From NCBI GenBank assembly GCA_900542765.1, contig UQOX01000018.1:1-53802 (forward strand): a stretch of DNA of 53,802 nucleotides, given 5' to 3'. This document shows positions 8,328 through 19,178 of the stretch, one piece after another (position 1 is the first letter of the stretch; each line of letters begins with the position of its first letter). The position numbers and the translations under genes were made by a program. The stretch comes from an uncultured Porphyromonadaceae bacterium (GTDB lineage Bacteria; Bacteroidota; Bacteroidia; Bacteroidales; UBA11471). Below the pieces are notes generated by a model that was not told the DNA's origin, ran no database searches, and was given only the letters and a program-made list of their open reading frames with translations.

Positions 8328-8400
8328 GCGGCAGTAGCTCAGTTGGTAGAGCATCAGCTTCCCAAGCTGAGGGTCGCGGGTTCGAACCCCGTTTGCCGCT
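8328..8400 (+). tRNA. tRNA-Gly (anticodon CCC)
   Basis: A 73-nt cloverleaf. The acceptor stem GCGGCAG pairs with TTGCCGC, the anticodon stem TCAGC/GCTGA encloses loop TTCCCAA with anticodon CCC at 8361-8363, and the T arm contains GGTTCGAACCCC. The CCA end is not encoded. It lies 128 bp after the phage-like locus A and has its own promoter and terminator. Confidence 0.96.
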
Positions 8401-8411
8401 CGCTTTTCAAG

Positions 8412-8443
8412 ACAGGTCGTTATGAAAATAACGGCCTGTTTTT
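8412..8443 (+). terminator. Terminator of tRNA-Gly
   Basis: A 12-bp stem with one G-T pair (arms 8412-8423 and 8428-8439) and a GAAA loop, followed by a T run, immediately behind the tRNA. Confidence 0.82.
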
Positions 8444-8448
8444 ATTTA

Positions 8449-8631
8449 TCAAGTCGCCAAGAAGTAGAGCCATATAAAAAGGACGACAACCGCCAAAATT
8501 ATAATTCCCAAACCAGCCATTTTCAGAAAATAGCGAGTGAATTCCTTATCGGAAAACACATAATAATAAATGATTGCCACAAAAACAGCCAAAGAGACGA
8601 TAAAGAGAATTATACTTGTCGTTCTGTCCAT
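8449..8631 (-). CDS. Small two-helix membrane protein, paralogue 1
   Basis: A 60-residue protein with two hydrophobic helices, roughly residues 5-26 and 39-58, joined by a short charged loop (FSDKEFTRYFLKMAG). The first 12 residues, MDRTTSIILFIV, are identical to those of the two downstream paralogues, while the middle has diverged. No family was recognised. Possible roles include a membrane peptide of a toxin or stress type, but nothing in the sequence decides this. All three copies lie on the minus strand between the tRNA terminator and pgi. Confidence 0.65.
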   Translation of the reverse strand: MDRTTSIILFIVSLAVFVAIIYYYVFSDKEFTRYFLKMAGLGIIILAVVVLFIWLYFLAT

Positions 8632-8660
8632 AAGAATCTATTAAAAAATTTCCCACGCCA

Positions 8661-8855
8661 TCAATTCGCCAAGGAATAGAGCCATACAAATAGGAGGATA
8701 ACCGCCAAAATTGACAGATAGAATAAAATGCCCAACCATGAATTTTTCAAAGCAGGCCACCAAGAATTCACGTCGGAACGCAAATCGAAATAAGAGAGCA
8801 TTACAACCGCAACTACACAAACAATAAAGAGAATTATACTTGTCGTTCTGTCCAT
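8661..8855 (-). CDS. Small two-helix membrane protein, paralogue 2
   Basis: A 64-residue protein starting MDRTTSIILFIV, with hydrophobic helices at about 5-22 and 40-62 and a polar linker containing DLRSDVNSWWPALKNSW. Its protein sequence is identical to that of the copy at 8885-9079, and their DNA is nearly identical over 224 bp, so the duplication is very recent. The function is unknown. Its conservation as an intact frame in three copies argues that it is a real gene despite its size. Confidence 0.65.
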   Translation of the reverse strand: MDRTTSIILFIVCVVAVVMLSYFDLRSDVNSWWPALKNSWLGILFYLSILAVILLFVWLYSLAN

Positions 8856-8884
8856 AAGAATCTGTTAAAAATTTTTCCACGTCA

Positions 8885-9079
8885 TCAATTCGCCAAGGAA
8901 TAAAGCCATACAAATAGGAGGATAACCGCCAAAATTGACAGATAGAATAAAATGCCCAACCATGAATTTTTCAAAGCAGGCCACCAAGAATTCACGTCGG
9001 AACGCAAATCGAAATAAGAGAGCATTACAACCGCAACTACACAAACAATAAAGAGAATTATACTTGTCGTTCTGTCCAT
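8885..9079 (-). CDS. Small two-helix membrane protein, paralogue 3
   Basis: A 64-residue protein identical to paralogue 2. As the upstream-most copy on the minus strand it probably heads the array, although no clear promoter was found in the roughly 50 bp between it and the pgi terminator hairpin. The start ATG and MDRTTSIILFIV start are shared with the other two copies. The function is unknown. Confidence 0.65.
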   Translation of the reverse strand: MDRTTSIILFIVCVVAVVMLSYFDLRSDVNSWWPALKNSWLGILFYLSILAVILLFVWLYSLAN

Positions 9080-9134
9080 AAAAGATTTTTAAGAAGTCGC
9101 CCGATGTCATTCGGTCAAAAAAGGTTGTTAGAAA

Positions 9135-9168
9135 AAAGCGGCCGTGCCCCGAAACGCGCGGCCGCTTT
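9135..9168 (-). terminator. Terminator of pgi
   Basis: The stem AAAGCGGCCG/CGGCCGCTTT (9135-9144, 9159-9168) has a T run on the minus strand and lies just after the pgi stop codon. Confidence 0.78.
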
Positions 9169-9182
9169 ACATCATGTCCGGT

Positions 9183-10514
9183 TTACAAGCGAGCCTTGAT
9201 GGCTTTGCTCTCGGCTTCGTATCCGGGTTTATCGAGCAAGGCAAACATATTCTTCTTGTAAGCCTCTACACCGGGCTGGTCAAACGGATTGACACCCAGC
9301 ATATAGCCGCTAATGCCACAGGCTTTCTCGAAGAAATAGATAAGTTGCCCGAGATAATATTCGGTAATGGCGGGTATTTCTATCTTCAAGTTGGGAACGC
9401 CGCCGTCGACGTGGGCAATCTGCGTACCCAATTCGGCCATCTTATTGACGGCATCGATGCGCTTCCCGGCCAGGAAATTCAGGCCATCGAGATTCTCCTC
9501 ATCGGTAGGAATCGCCAATTCGTGCTTCATGTTCTTCACCGAAACGACGGTTTCGAAAATCGTGCGTTCGCCATCTTGAATCCATTGTCCCATCGAATGG
9601 AGGTCGGTGGTAAAGTCGACTGAAGCCGGGAATATACCCTTGTGGTCTTTTCCTTCGCTCTCGCCATAGAGTTGCTTCCACCACTCGGCGAGGAAGTGCA
9701 GTTTGGGATTGAAGTTGACCAGAATTTCGACCTTCTTGCCTTGGCGATAAAGCACGTTGCGGGCCGAAGCATATTGCAAGGCGAGATTTTGCCCGGCAGG
9801 TACCGTTTCGGCGCAGGCTTTTTCCATGTCGGCAGCGCCGCCCACGAGTTGTTTGATGTCGAAACCGGCCACGGCAATGGGCAGCAAACCCACGGGGGTG
9901 AGCACCGAGAAACGCCCGCCCACGTTATCGGGAATGACAAAGGTCTTGTAACCTTCCATGTCGGCCAGTTTGCGCAGGGCACCCCGGGCAGCGTCGGTCA
10001 CGGCCACGATGCGTTTTTGTGCCTCGGCTTTTCCTACCTGGTCTTCGAGTTGTTTTTTCAGCAGGCGGAAAGCGATGGCCGGCTCGGTCGTGGTTCCCGA
10101 CTTGGAGATGTTGATGAGGCCGAACTGTTTGCCGCGGAGGAGTTCCTGCAATTCATAAAGGTAGTCTTCTCCGATGTTCTGACCGGCGAAAAGCACTTGT
10201 GTACCGCCGGCTGCTTTGAGGTGGGCAAATGAGTCGGACAGCGCCTCCACCACCATTTTGGCACCCAGGTAGCTGCCGCCGATGCCGATAGCGACAACCA
10301 CCTCGCAACGTTCCCGCAGAGAGGCGGCCACGGCCTCGACCTCATCGAGGAAAGCCGGGGTTATCGACGAGGGCAGATGGAGCCACCCCAAGAAGTCGTT
10401 TCCCTTGCCATTACCGGCGTGCAATGTCTCCTGTGCGGCGGCAGCTTCTGCGGCCACAGCCTCAACAGCCCCTTTACCAAGGGCTTTTTCGTAAGAAAAT
10501 CTGATTGTTTCCAT
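9183..10514 (-). CDS. pgi: Glucose-6-phosphate isomerase
   Basis: A 443-residue cytoplasmic phosphoglucose isomerase, interconverting glucose-6-phosphate and fructose-6-phosphate. It starts [15 protein letters not shown]. It shows [16 protein letters not shown] near the sugar-phosphate site, [16 protein letters not shown] and the conserved SVGGRFS-type region ([17 protein letters not shown]). It has the length of the short bacterial form rather than the roughly 550-residue E. coli type. The ATG at 10514 was chosen because the upstream in-frame extension overlaps the promoter elements at 10547-10578. A single-gene unit with its own promoter and terminator. Confidence 0.96.
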   Translation of the reverse strand: METIRFSYEKALGKGAVEAVAAEAAAAQETLHAGNGKGNDFLGWLHLPSSITPAFLDEVEAVAASLRERCEVVVAIGIGGSYLGAKMVVEALSDSFAHLKAAGGTQVLFAGQNIGEDYLYELQELLRGKQFGLINISKSGTTTEPAIAFRLLKKQLEDQVGKAEAQKRIVAVTDAARGALRKLADMEGYKTFVIPDNVGGRFSVLTPVGLLPIAVAGFDIKQLVGGAADMEKACAETVPAGQNLALQYASARNVLYRQGKKVEILVNFNPKLHFLAEWWKQLYGESEGKDHKGIFPASVDFTTDLHSMGQWIQDGERTIFETVVSVKNMKHELAIPTDEENLDGLNFLAGKRIDAVNKMAELGTQIAHVDGGVPNLKIEIPAITEYYLGQLIYFFEKACGISGYMLGVNPFDQPGVEAYKKNMFALLDKPGYEAESKAIKARL

Positions 10515-10546
10515 AGTATTTCGATTACTTGTGTTTTTCGTTTTCT

Positions 10547-10578
10547 CAAAATTAGATATTTTCACAGAAACCGGCAAA
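10547..10578 (-). promoter_or_regulatory. Promoter of pgi
   Basis: On the minus strand TTTG (10575-10578), a 20-bp spacer and TAATTTTG (10547-10554), 32 bp before the pgi start. Confidence 0.82.
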
Positions 10579-10741
10579 CAATAGGGAGATATTTTTTCGC
10601 AGAATCGAGCACAAATGCAAAAAGAGCGGGATAGCAATGGTTACTTTTGAAAAAAAGCGTACCTTTATCGGCCGAAAATGCACGCAAGCCGCCAGGAAGC
10701 GTACAAGGACAACCCGGCATTGCCGCATCAGAAAAAACGCC

Positions 10742-11917
10742 ATGAGGAAGTTTTACTTTTGCCTGCTGTCACTTATTTTCTGCGTTCCCGCCGTAGCCGA
10801 GCGGGTCGACAGCCTGCGCGTATCGCTCCTCACGGCCGCACCGGGAAGCCAGTCGTATGAGCTTTTCGGCCACACCGGCATACGCATACGCGACGGCCGC
10901 AACGATATTGTCTTCCACTACGGCGTGTTCGACTTCAACGCCCCCCATTTTTTCTACCGTTTCACCAAGGGGGAGACCGATTACAGCATCGGTGCCGCAG
11001 GGTACAGAGACTTCGTTTACAGCTATGTGCTGCGCGGCAGCACGGTGTATGAGCAGGAGCTTCTGCTCTCGGACGACGAGGCCGGCCGACTGCTCGACAC
11101 GTTGCTTCTCAACATGGAACCCGGCCGCCGCATCTACCGCTACAACTTTCTCTTCGACAACTGCGCCACCCGTCCGCGCGACAAAATAGAGAGCTGCATC
11201 TCAGGCCAGATTGCCTACAACCCAAGCGACACGGCCACGACGACATTCAGGGAGCTCATACACCGCCACACCCGCAACCACCCGTGGCTGACCTTCGGCA
11301 TCGACCTCGCATTGGGAGCTCCGCTCGACCGCACCCTCACCCTTCGGGAACAAATGTTCCTCCCCTCGATTTACCGCAGTTGCGCCGAGGAGGCGCGTAT
11401 CATCGAAAGCGACGGTACGGTGCGGTTATTGACCGGAGAGACCCATACCTATGCCGGTGCCCAAGGCGCTCTCGACGAGAACGCCCCGACGCCGTTTACG
11501 CCCACCGTCGTCTTCACGCTGCTCTTCGCCCTTGTCGTCGTATTCTCGATGTGGGAGTATGGCCGAGGCCGCCACATACGCGCCCCCGACTATGTGATCT
11601 TCGGGCTCTATGGGCTATTCGGCTGCGTGTTGTTTTTCCTTATCTTCATCTCGATACACCCGGCCACATCGCCCAACTACTCGGCCTTGTGGTGCCACCC
11701 CCTGCTGTGGGTCATTGCCCTGTGCGAAGCATTTGCCCCCCGCAAGCGCATCACGACGCAGCTCATGTCGCTGCTGCTGCTCGTCACGTTGGCGACCCTC
11801 GTGGCGATGCCATTCCTGCCGCAAAAGTTCAATCCGGCCTTTATCCCGTTGGCGCTCATACCGGCAGTCCGCAGCATCGCATGGCTCAAAATCGAGCAGA
11901 AAAACGGACGTCTCTGA
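10742..11917 (+). CDS. DUF4105 membrane protein, Lnb-type lipoprotein N-acyltransferase
   Basis: A 391-residue inner-membrane protein with an N-terminal signal helix (MRKFYFCLLSLIFCVPAVAE). The DUF4105 domain runs from about residue 22 to 240, with YELFGHTGIRIRDG, FHYGVFDF and FLFDNCATRPRDKI; the conserved His and Cys in these motifs look like a thiol active site. Four hydrophobic helices follow from about residue 258. DUF4105 includes Lnb, reported to N-acylate lipoproteins in Bacteroides, which lack a classical Lnt. Equating this copy with Lnb is inference from the family. ATG 10742 was chosen for its signal sequence; the upstream extension is Arg-rich and implausible. Confidence 0.78.
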   Translation: MRKFYFCLLSLIFCVPAVAERVDSLRVSLLTAAPGSQSYELFGHTGIRIRDGRNDIVFHYGVFDFNAPHFFYRFTKGETDYSIGAAGYRDFVYSYVLRGSTVYEQELLLSDDEAGRLLDTLLLNMEPGRRIYRYNFLFDNCATRPRDKIESCISGQIAYNPSDTATTTFRELIHRHTRNHPWLTFGIDLALGAPLDRTLTLREQMFLPSIYRSCAEEARIIESDGTVRLLTGETHTYAGAQGALDENAPTPFTPTVVFTLLFALVVVFSMWEYGRGRHIRAPDYVIFGLYGLFGCVLFFLIFISIHPATSPNYSALWCHPLLWVIALCEAFAPRKRITTQLMSLLLLVTLATLVAMPFLPQKFNPAFIPLALIPAVRSIAWLKIEQKNGRL

Positions 11918-12024
11918 CCCTCCCCTCCCGCCCACCGCGGCACCCCTCGACCCTCCAAGCGAGAGGAAGTGCGCCCTTAAAGCTATTTTATGGGAGAAAA
12001 AGCCCGAAATTCAAGCATTTTCAC

Positions 12025-12032
12025 TATCTTTG
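12025..12032 (+). promoter_or_regulatory. Probable -7 element of secA
   Basis: TATCTTTG matches the Bacteroidetes -7 consensus about 80 bp before secA. No clean TTTG lies at the expected -33 distance. Confidence 0.5.
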
Positions 12033-12113
12033 CACCGTATTGTGTCCTCCTGCCTCGAAAGAGGGACGGCACATGCGCCATTTTATATAAAATAACACAA
12101 CCGTAATACCACT

Positions 12114-15419
<3,306 letters not shown>

Positions 15420-15506
15420 ACCCGGAAGCCGTTCCACCCAAGAAATCATACATTAACCCAGCCCGGGAGAACCCATCTCCCGAGCTGGAAAGAAATTAAG
15501 AAACCA

Positions 15507-17234
15507 ATGAACATACTCGAACTGAGCGAACAAGAAATCATTCGTCGCAACAGCCTCGACGAAATGCGCAAGATGGGCATCGACCCCTATCCTGCCGCCG
15601 AATACCTCGTAAACGCTTATACCGACGAAATCAAAGAAACATTCTCCGACGACGCCCCCCGCCGCGAAGTATCGGTTGCCGGCCGCATCATGAGCCGCCG
15701 CATCATGGGCAAGGCCTCCTTTATCGAACTCAAAGACTCGAAAGGCCGCATACAGGTCTACATCTCCCGCGACGACCTCTGCCCCGGTGAATACAAAGAA
15801 CTTTACAACACCGTATTCAAAAAGCTGCTCGACATCGGCGACTTCATCGGCATCAAAGGTTTTGTGTTCCGCACCCAAATGGGAGAAATCACCATTCACG
15901 CACAAGAGCTCACCGTCTTGTCGAAATCGTTACGCCCGCTGCCCATCGTGAAGAAAAAAGACGGTGTCGTCTACGATGCCTTCGAAGACCCCGAACTGCG
16001 TTACCGCCAACGCTACGTCGACCTCGTCGTGAACGAAGGAGTAAAAGAGATTTTCATCAAGCGCAACCGGGTCTACAACTCCATGCGCGAATTTTTCAAC
16101 TCGCGCGGCTACATGGAGGTAGAAACCCCCATTCTCCAATCGATTCCCGGCGGTGCCGCCGCACGGCCTTTCATCACCCACCACAACGCGCTCGACATAC
16201 CGCTCTACCTGCGCATCGCCGACGAGCTTTACCTCAAACGCCTCATCGTGGGCGGATTCGAAGGGGTGTATGAGTTCTCGAAGAACTTCCGCAACGAAGG
16301 CATGGACCGCACGCATAACCCCGAGTTCACCTGCATGGAGATATACGTCTCCTACAAGGACTATAACTGGATGATGAACTTCACCGAACAGATGCTCGAA
16401 AAAATCGCCCTCGACGTGAACGGCACCACCCAGGTGCAGGTGGGAGACAACCTCATCGACTTCAAGGCTCCCTATAAACGCATCACGATGACCGACGCCA
16501 TCAAGGAATTTACCGGGGTCGACATCACCGGCATGGACGAAGAGCAGCTGCGCGACGTGTGCCACCGTCTCGACATCGAAATCGACGACACCATGGGCAA
16601 AGGCAAACTCATCGACGAGATTTTCGGCGAGAAATGCGAAGGGCACTTCATTCAACCCACCTTCATCACCGACTATCCCATCGAGATGTCGCCGCTCACC
16701 AAGCGCCACCGCAACAACCCCGAACTGACCGAACGTTTCGAGTTGATGGTCAACGGGAAAGAGTTGTGCAACGCCTACTCCGAACTCAACGACCCCATCG
16801 ACCAGCGTTACCGCTTCGAAGAGCAACTGCGGCTCTCGGAAAAAGGCGACGACGAAGCGATGTTCATCGACAACGATTTCATACGCGCCCTCGAATACGG
16901 TATGCCCCCCACATCGGGCATGGGCATCGGCATGGACCGTCTCGTCATGCTCATGACGGGGCAATCGACCATACAGGAAGTTCTCTTCTTCCCGCAGATG
17001 CGTCCCGAGAAGACCCAGAAGAAAGACCCCGAAAGCGCATACATCGGCATCGGCATTCCCAAAGAATGGATTCCGGCCATACAGAAAGCCGGGTATCTCA
17101 CCCTCGAAGCCTTGTCGGGAGCCAACCCCAACAAACTTCAACAAGACTTGTGCGGGCTGAACAAAAAGTTCAAACTCGAACTGGCCAACCCCACCCCCGA
17201 AGAGGTGAAAGCATGGGTCGAAAATGCCCGATAG
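15507..17234 (+). CDS. lysS: Lysyl-tRNA synthetase (class II)
   Basis: A 575-residue class II synthetase that charges tRNA-Lys. The N-terminal OB fold (anticodon binding) covers about residues 55-150 and includes VAGRIMSRRIMGKASFIEL. Class II motifs follow: motif 1 with VETPILQSIPGGAAARPF, motif 2 FRNEGMDRTHNPEFT and motif 3 GMGIGMDRLVMLMTG. A C-terminal extension of roughly 65 residues after motif 3 is longer than in E. coli and fits the Bacteroidetes form. gpsA starts 33 bp downstream, so the two are likely one operon. Confidence 0.98.
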   Translation: MNILELSEQEIIRRNSLDEMRKMGIDPYPAAEYLVNAYTDEIKETFSDDAPRREVSVAGRIMSRRIMGKASFIELKDSKGRIQVYISRDDLCPGEYKELYNTVFKKLLDIGDFIGIKGFVFRTQMGEITIHAQELTVLSKSLRPLPIVKKKDGVVYDAFEDPELRYRQRYVDLVVNEGVKEIFIKRNRVYNSMREFFNSRGYMEVETPILQSIPGGAAARPFITHHNALDIPLYLRIADELYLKRLIVGGFEGVYEFSKNFRNEGMDRTHNPEFTCMEIYVSYKDYNWMMNFTEQMLEKIALDVNGTTQVQVGDNLIDFKAPYKRITMTDAIKEFTGVDITGMDEEQLRDVCHRLDIEIDDTMGKGKLIDEIFGEKCEGHFIQPTFITDYPIEMSPLTKRHRNNPELTERFELMVNGKELCNAYSELNDPIDQRYRFEEQLRLSEKGDDEAMFIDNDFIRALEYGMPPTSGMGIGMDRLVMLMTGQSTIQEVLFFPQMRPEKTQKKDPESAYIGIGIPKEWIPAIQKAGYLTLEALSGANPNKLQQDLCGLNKKFKLELANPTPEEVKAWVENAR

Positions 17235-17267
17235 AAGAGGACGAACCAAAATAGAGGAGGAATAACG

Positions 17268-18266
17268 ATGAATCTCCCGGGAAAAGTAGCCATCATCGGA
17301 GGCGGCACTTGGGCTACCGCCATTGCAAAACTTGTCTTGTGCAATACCGACTCCATCAACTGGTATATCCGCAACGAAAACACCATCGAGGAGTTTATCC
17401 GTTCGGGAAGGAACCCGATGTACCTGTCGAGCGTGAAATTCGAAATCAGCCGCATCGGATTCTCTGTCGACATCAACAATGTCGTCAAGGAGTCTGACAC
17501 GCTGATACTGGTCACACCGTCGCCCTACATCAAGGCCCAGCTCAAAAAGCTGAAAAGCAAAGCCCTGCAAGACAAATTCATCATCTCGGCCATCAAAGGC
17601 ATCGTACCCGATGAAAACCAAATCATTACCGATTACCTGAAAAAGAACTTCAAGGTACCCGGCAATCTCCTGGCTGTCATCGGCGGCCCCTGCCACGCCG
17701 AGGAAGTGGCCCTCGAACGCCTCTCCTACCTCACCATCGGCTGCCCCGACCTGCGCAACGCCCAAATCGCGGCCGACCTGCTGCGCACCCCGTTCATGCG
17801 CACCACCACCTCGACCGACGTCGAAGGCATCGAATATGCCGCCGTGCTGAAAAACGTTTATGCCATTGCGGCCGGAATATGCAACGGCATGAAGTATGGC
17901 GACAACTTGCAAGCCGTACTGGTGTCGAACGCCATTCAGGAACTCCAACGGTTTGTGAACGTGGCCAACCCCATGCCCCGCAACATCTGCGAGCCGGCCT
18001 ATCTGGGCGACCTGCTGGTAACAGCCTATTCACGGTTCAGCCGCAACTTCCTTTTCGGCACCATGATTGGCAAAGGATACTCGGTAAAGGCCGCACAGAC
18101 CGAGATGGAGATGATTGCCGAAGGCTACTACGGCACCAAGTGCATTACCGAAATCAACGAAAAGTTGCAGGTAGAAATGCCCATTCTGAATGCCGTGTAT
18201 AACATTCTCTACAAACGCAAATCGATTCCCAACGAATTGCGGCAACTGGCCGAGATGCTTCATTAA
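17268..18266 (+). CDS. gpsA: Glycerol-3-phosphate dehydrogenase [NAD(P)+]
   Basis: A 332-residue cytoplasmic enzyme that reduces dihydroxyacetone phosphate to sn-glycerol-3-phosphate for phospholipid synthesis. The N-terminal nucleotide-binding loop is VAIIGGGTWATAIAKL. VIGGPCHAEEVALERL follows, then the catalytic-Lys region EYAAVLKNVYAIAAGICNG. It has a strong Shine-Dalgarno sequence (AGGAGG at 17255-17260). It lies 33 bp after lysS and ends before a strong bidirectional terminator. The length is normal. Confidence 0.97.
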   Translation: MNLPGKVAIIGGGTWATAIAKLVLCNTDSINWYIRNENTIEEFIRSGRNPMYLSSVKFEISRIGFSVDINNVVKESDTLILVTPSPYIKAQLKKLKSKALQDKFIISAIKGIVPDENQIITDYLKKNFKVPGNLLAVIGGPCHAEEVALERLSYLTIGCPDLRNAQIAADLLRTPFMRTTTSTDVEGIEYAAVLKNVYAIAAGICNGMKYGDNLQAVLVSNAIQELQRFVNVANPMPRNICEPAYLGDLLVTAYSRFSRNFLFGTMIGKGYSVKAAQTEMEMIAEGYYGTKCITEINEKLQVEMPILNAVYNILYKRKSIPNELRQLAEMLH

Positions 18267-18290
18267 CCACCTGCCTTCACGATCAAAAAC

Positions 18291-18327
18291 GACAGAGGGG
18301 AGAGCCATCGAGACTCTCCCCTCTGTC
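18291..18327. terminator. Bidirectional terminator between gpsA and the slyD-like gene
   Basis: A 13-bp perfect GC-rich stem (arms 18291-18303 and 18315-18327), placed between convergent genes. Confidence 0.8.
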
Positions 18328-18345
18328 ATATCAACAGCAAGGGTA

Positions 18346-18906
18346 TCAATGGCAGCAGCCACCCTCGCAACCGTCATGGCCATGGTCGCCACAGCCGCCG
18401 CCGCAACTGTCGCAACCGCAACCGCAGGAATGAACGGGGTTGAGCTCCTCGGGGGTGGCGGGACGCACCGTCTTGACGGTACCTACAAAGTGCAGGTCTT
18501 CACCGGCAAGGGGGTGATTGAAATCCATCACCACGATATTTTCCTTCACTTCGAGCACCGAGCCATTGAAGCGGTTGCCATTGGCGTCCATCATAGGAAC
18601 GGTATTGCCCGGGAAAATACATTCGTCATCAAATTTACCATCGACCTCGAACATCTTCTTGTCAAGTTCCAAGACATGCTCCTCGTCACGCTCGCCATAA
18701 GCGTCGTTACAGGGAATCACAAAATCGAAAGTGTCGCCCACCTTCAAGTCCATGATTTTAGCCTCGAACGAGGGGAGCATCTGCTCCACTCCGCAGACAA
18801 AACGCAGGGGAGAGTCTTCCGAAGTCTCTTCCATCAGTTCGTCTTCGGGACCAACATAAAGTTTATACGTCAATTCGACAAATTGTCCGGGTTTGATTGT
18901 TTCCAT
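18346..18906 (-). CDS. FKBP-type peptidyl-prolyl isomerase, SlyD-like
   Basis: A 186-residue cytoplasmic protein. The FKBP fold starts FVELTYKLYVG and has an IF (insert-in-flap) domain in the middle (NDAYGERDEEHVLELDKKMF), as in SlyD chaperone-isomerases. The last 35 residues are extremely Cys/His/Gly-rich (HSCGCGCDSCGGGCGDHGHD), a metal-binding tail like that which delivers nickel in SlyD. No hydrogenase or urease genes are nearby, so the metal client is unknown. ATG 18906 was chosen over an upstream in-frame start because the extension is hydrophobic and AT-rich. Confidence 0.9.
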   Translation of the reverse strand: METIKPGQFVELTYKLYVGPEDELMEETSEDSPLRFVCGVEQMLPSFEAKIMDLKVGDTFDFVIPCNDAYGERDEEHVLELDKKMFEVDGKFDDECIFPGNTVPMMDANGNRFNGSVLEVKENIVVMDFNHPLAGEDLHFVGTVKTVRPATPEELNPVHSCGCGCDSCGGGCGDHGHDGCEGGCCH

Positions 18907-18944
18907 ATAAAATGATATTAAAAATAAATTCACGACATTGGCGG

Positions 18945-18952
18945 CAAAGGTA
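18945..18952 (-). promoter_or_regulatory. -7 element of the slyD-like gene
   Basis: TACCTTTG on the minus strand, 38 bp before the start. The -33 element is degenerate. Confidence 0.6.
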
Positions 18953-19075
18953 CGAAAGGTTTTTCAGATTCACAGCGTCGTTCCCGAAAATTACCATTAA
19001 CAAAGAAAGAGCGCCGTTTTAGAAAACAAATATCGCCTGAAAGTGTTATAAATAAAGAAAAACAACTCAAAGCAC

Positions 19076-19104
19076 TTGTTTTAAAAAAAATATTTGCATC
19101 TTTG
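19076..19104 (+). promoter_or_regulatory. Possible promoter of the rluB-like gene
   Basis: CATCTTTG (19097-19104) differs from the -7 consensus at one position. A partial -33 element (TTG at 19076-19078) lies 18 bp upstream. The leader would be about 70 nt. Confidence 0.45.
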
Positions 19105-19178
19105 CACTCAAAAGATTGTTAAACACAAACGACTGTCCGCGAGGACAGAAGATGTTATTTTAGAGAATAAAATTCATT

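Larger units (their letters stand above)
8641..9088. repeat. 224-bp direct tandem duplication carrying a small gene
   Basis: Blocks 8641-8864 and 8865-9088 differ at only a few positions near their edges. A third, diverged unit (about 8441-8640) precedes them. The conserved part includes the whole small ORF and its flanks. Confidence 0.93.

Noticed and set aside
8641..9088. Direct repeats considered as a CRISPR array
   Set aside because: There are only two long units with no spacers; they are duplicated genes.
15459..15487. Hairpin between secA and lysS considered as a terminator
   Set aside because: The stem is GC-rich but is followed by a purine-rich sequence without a T run; read-through or an RNA-processing site is as likely.
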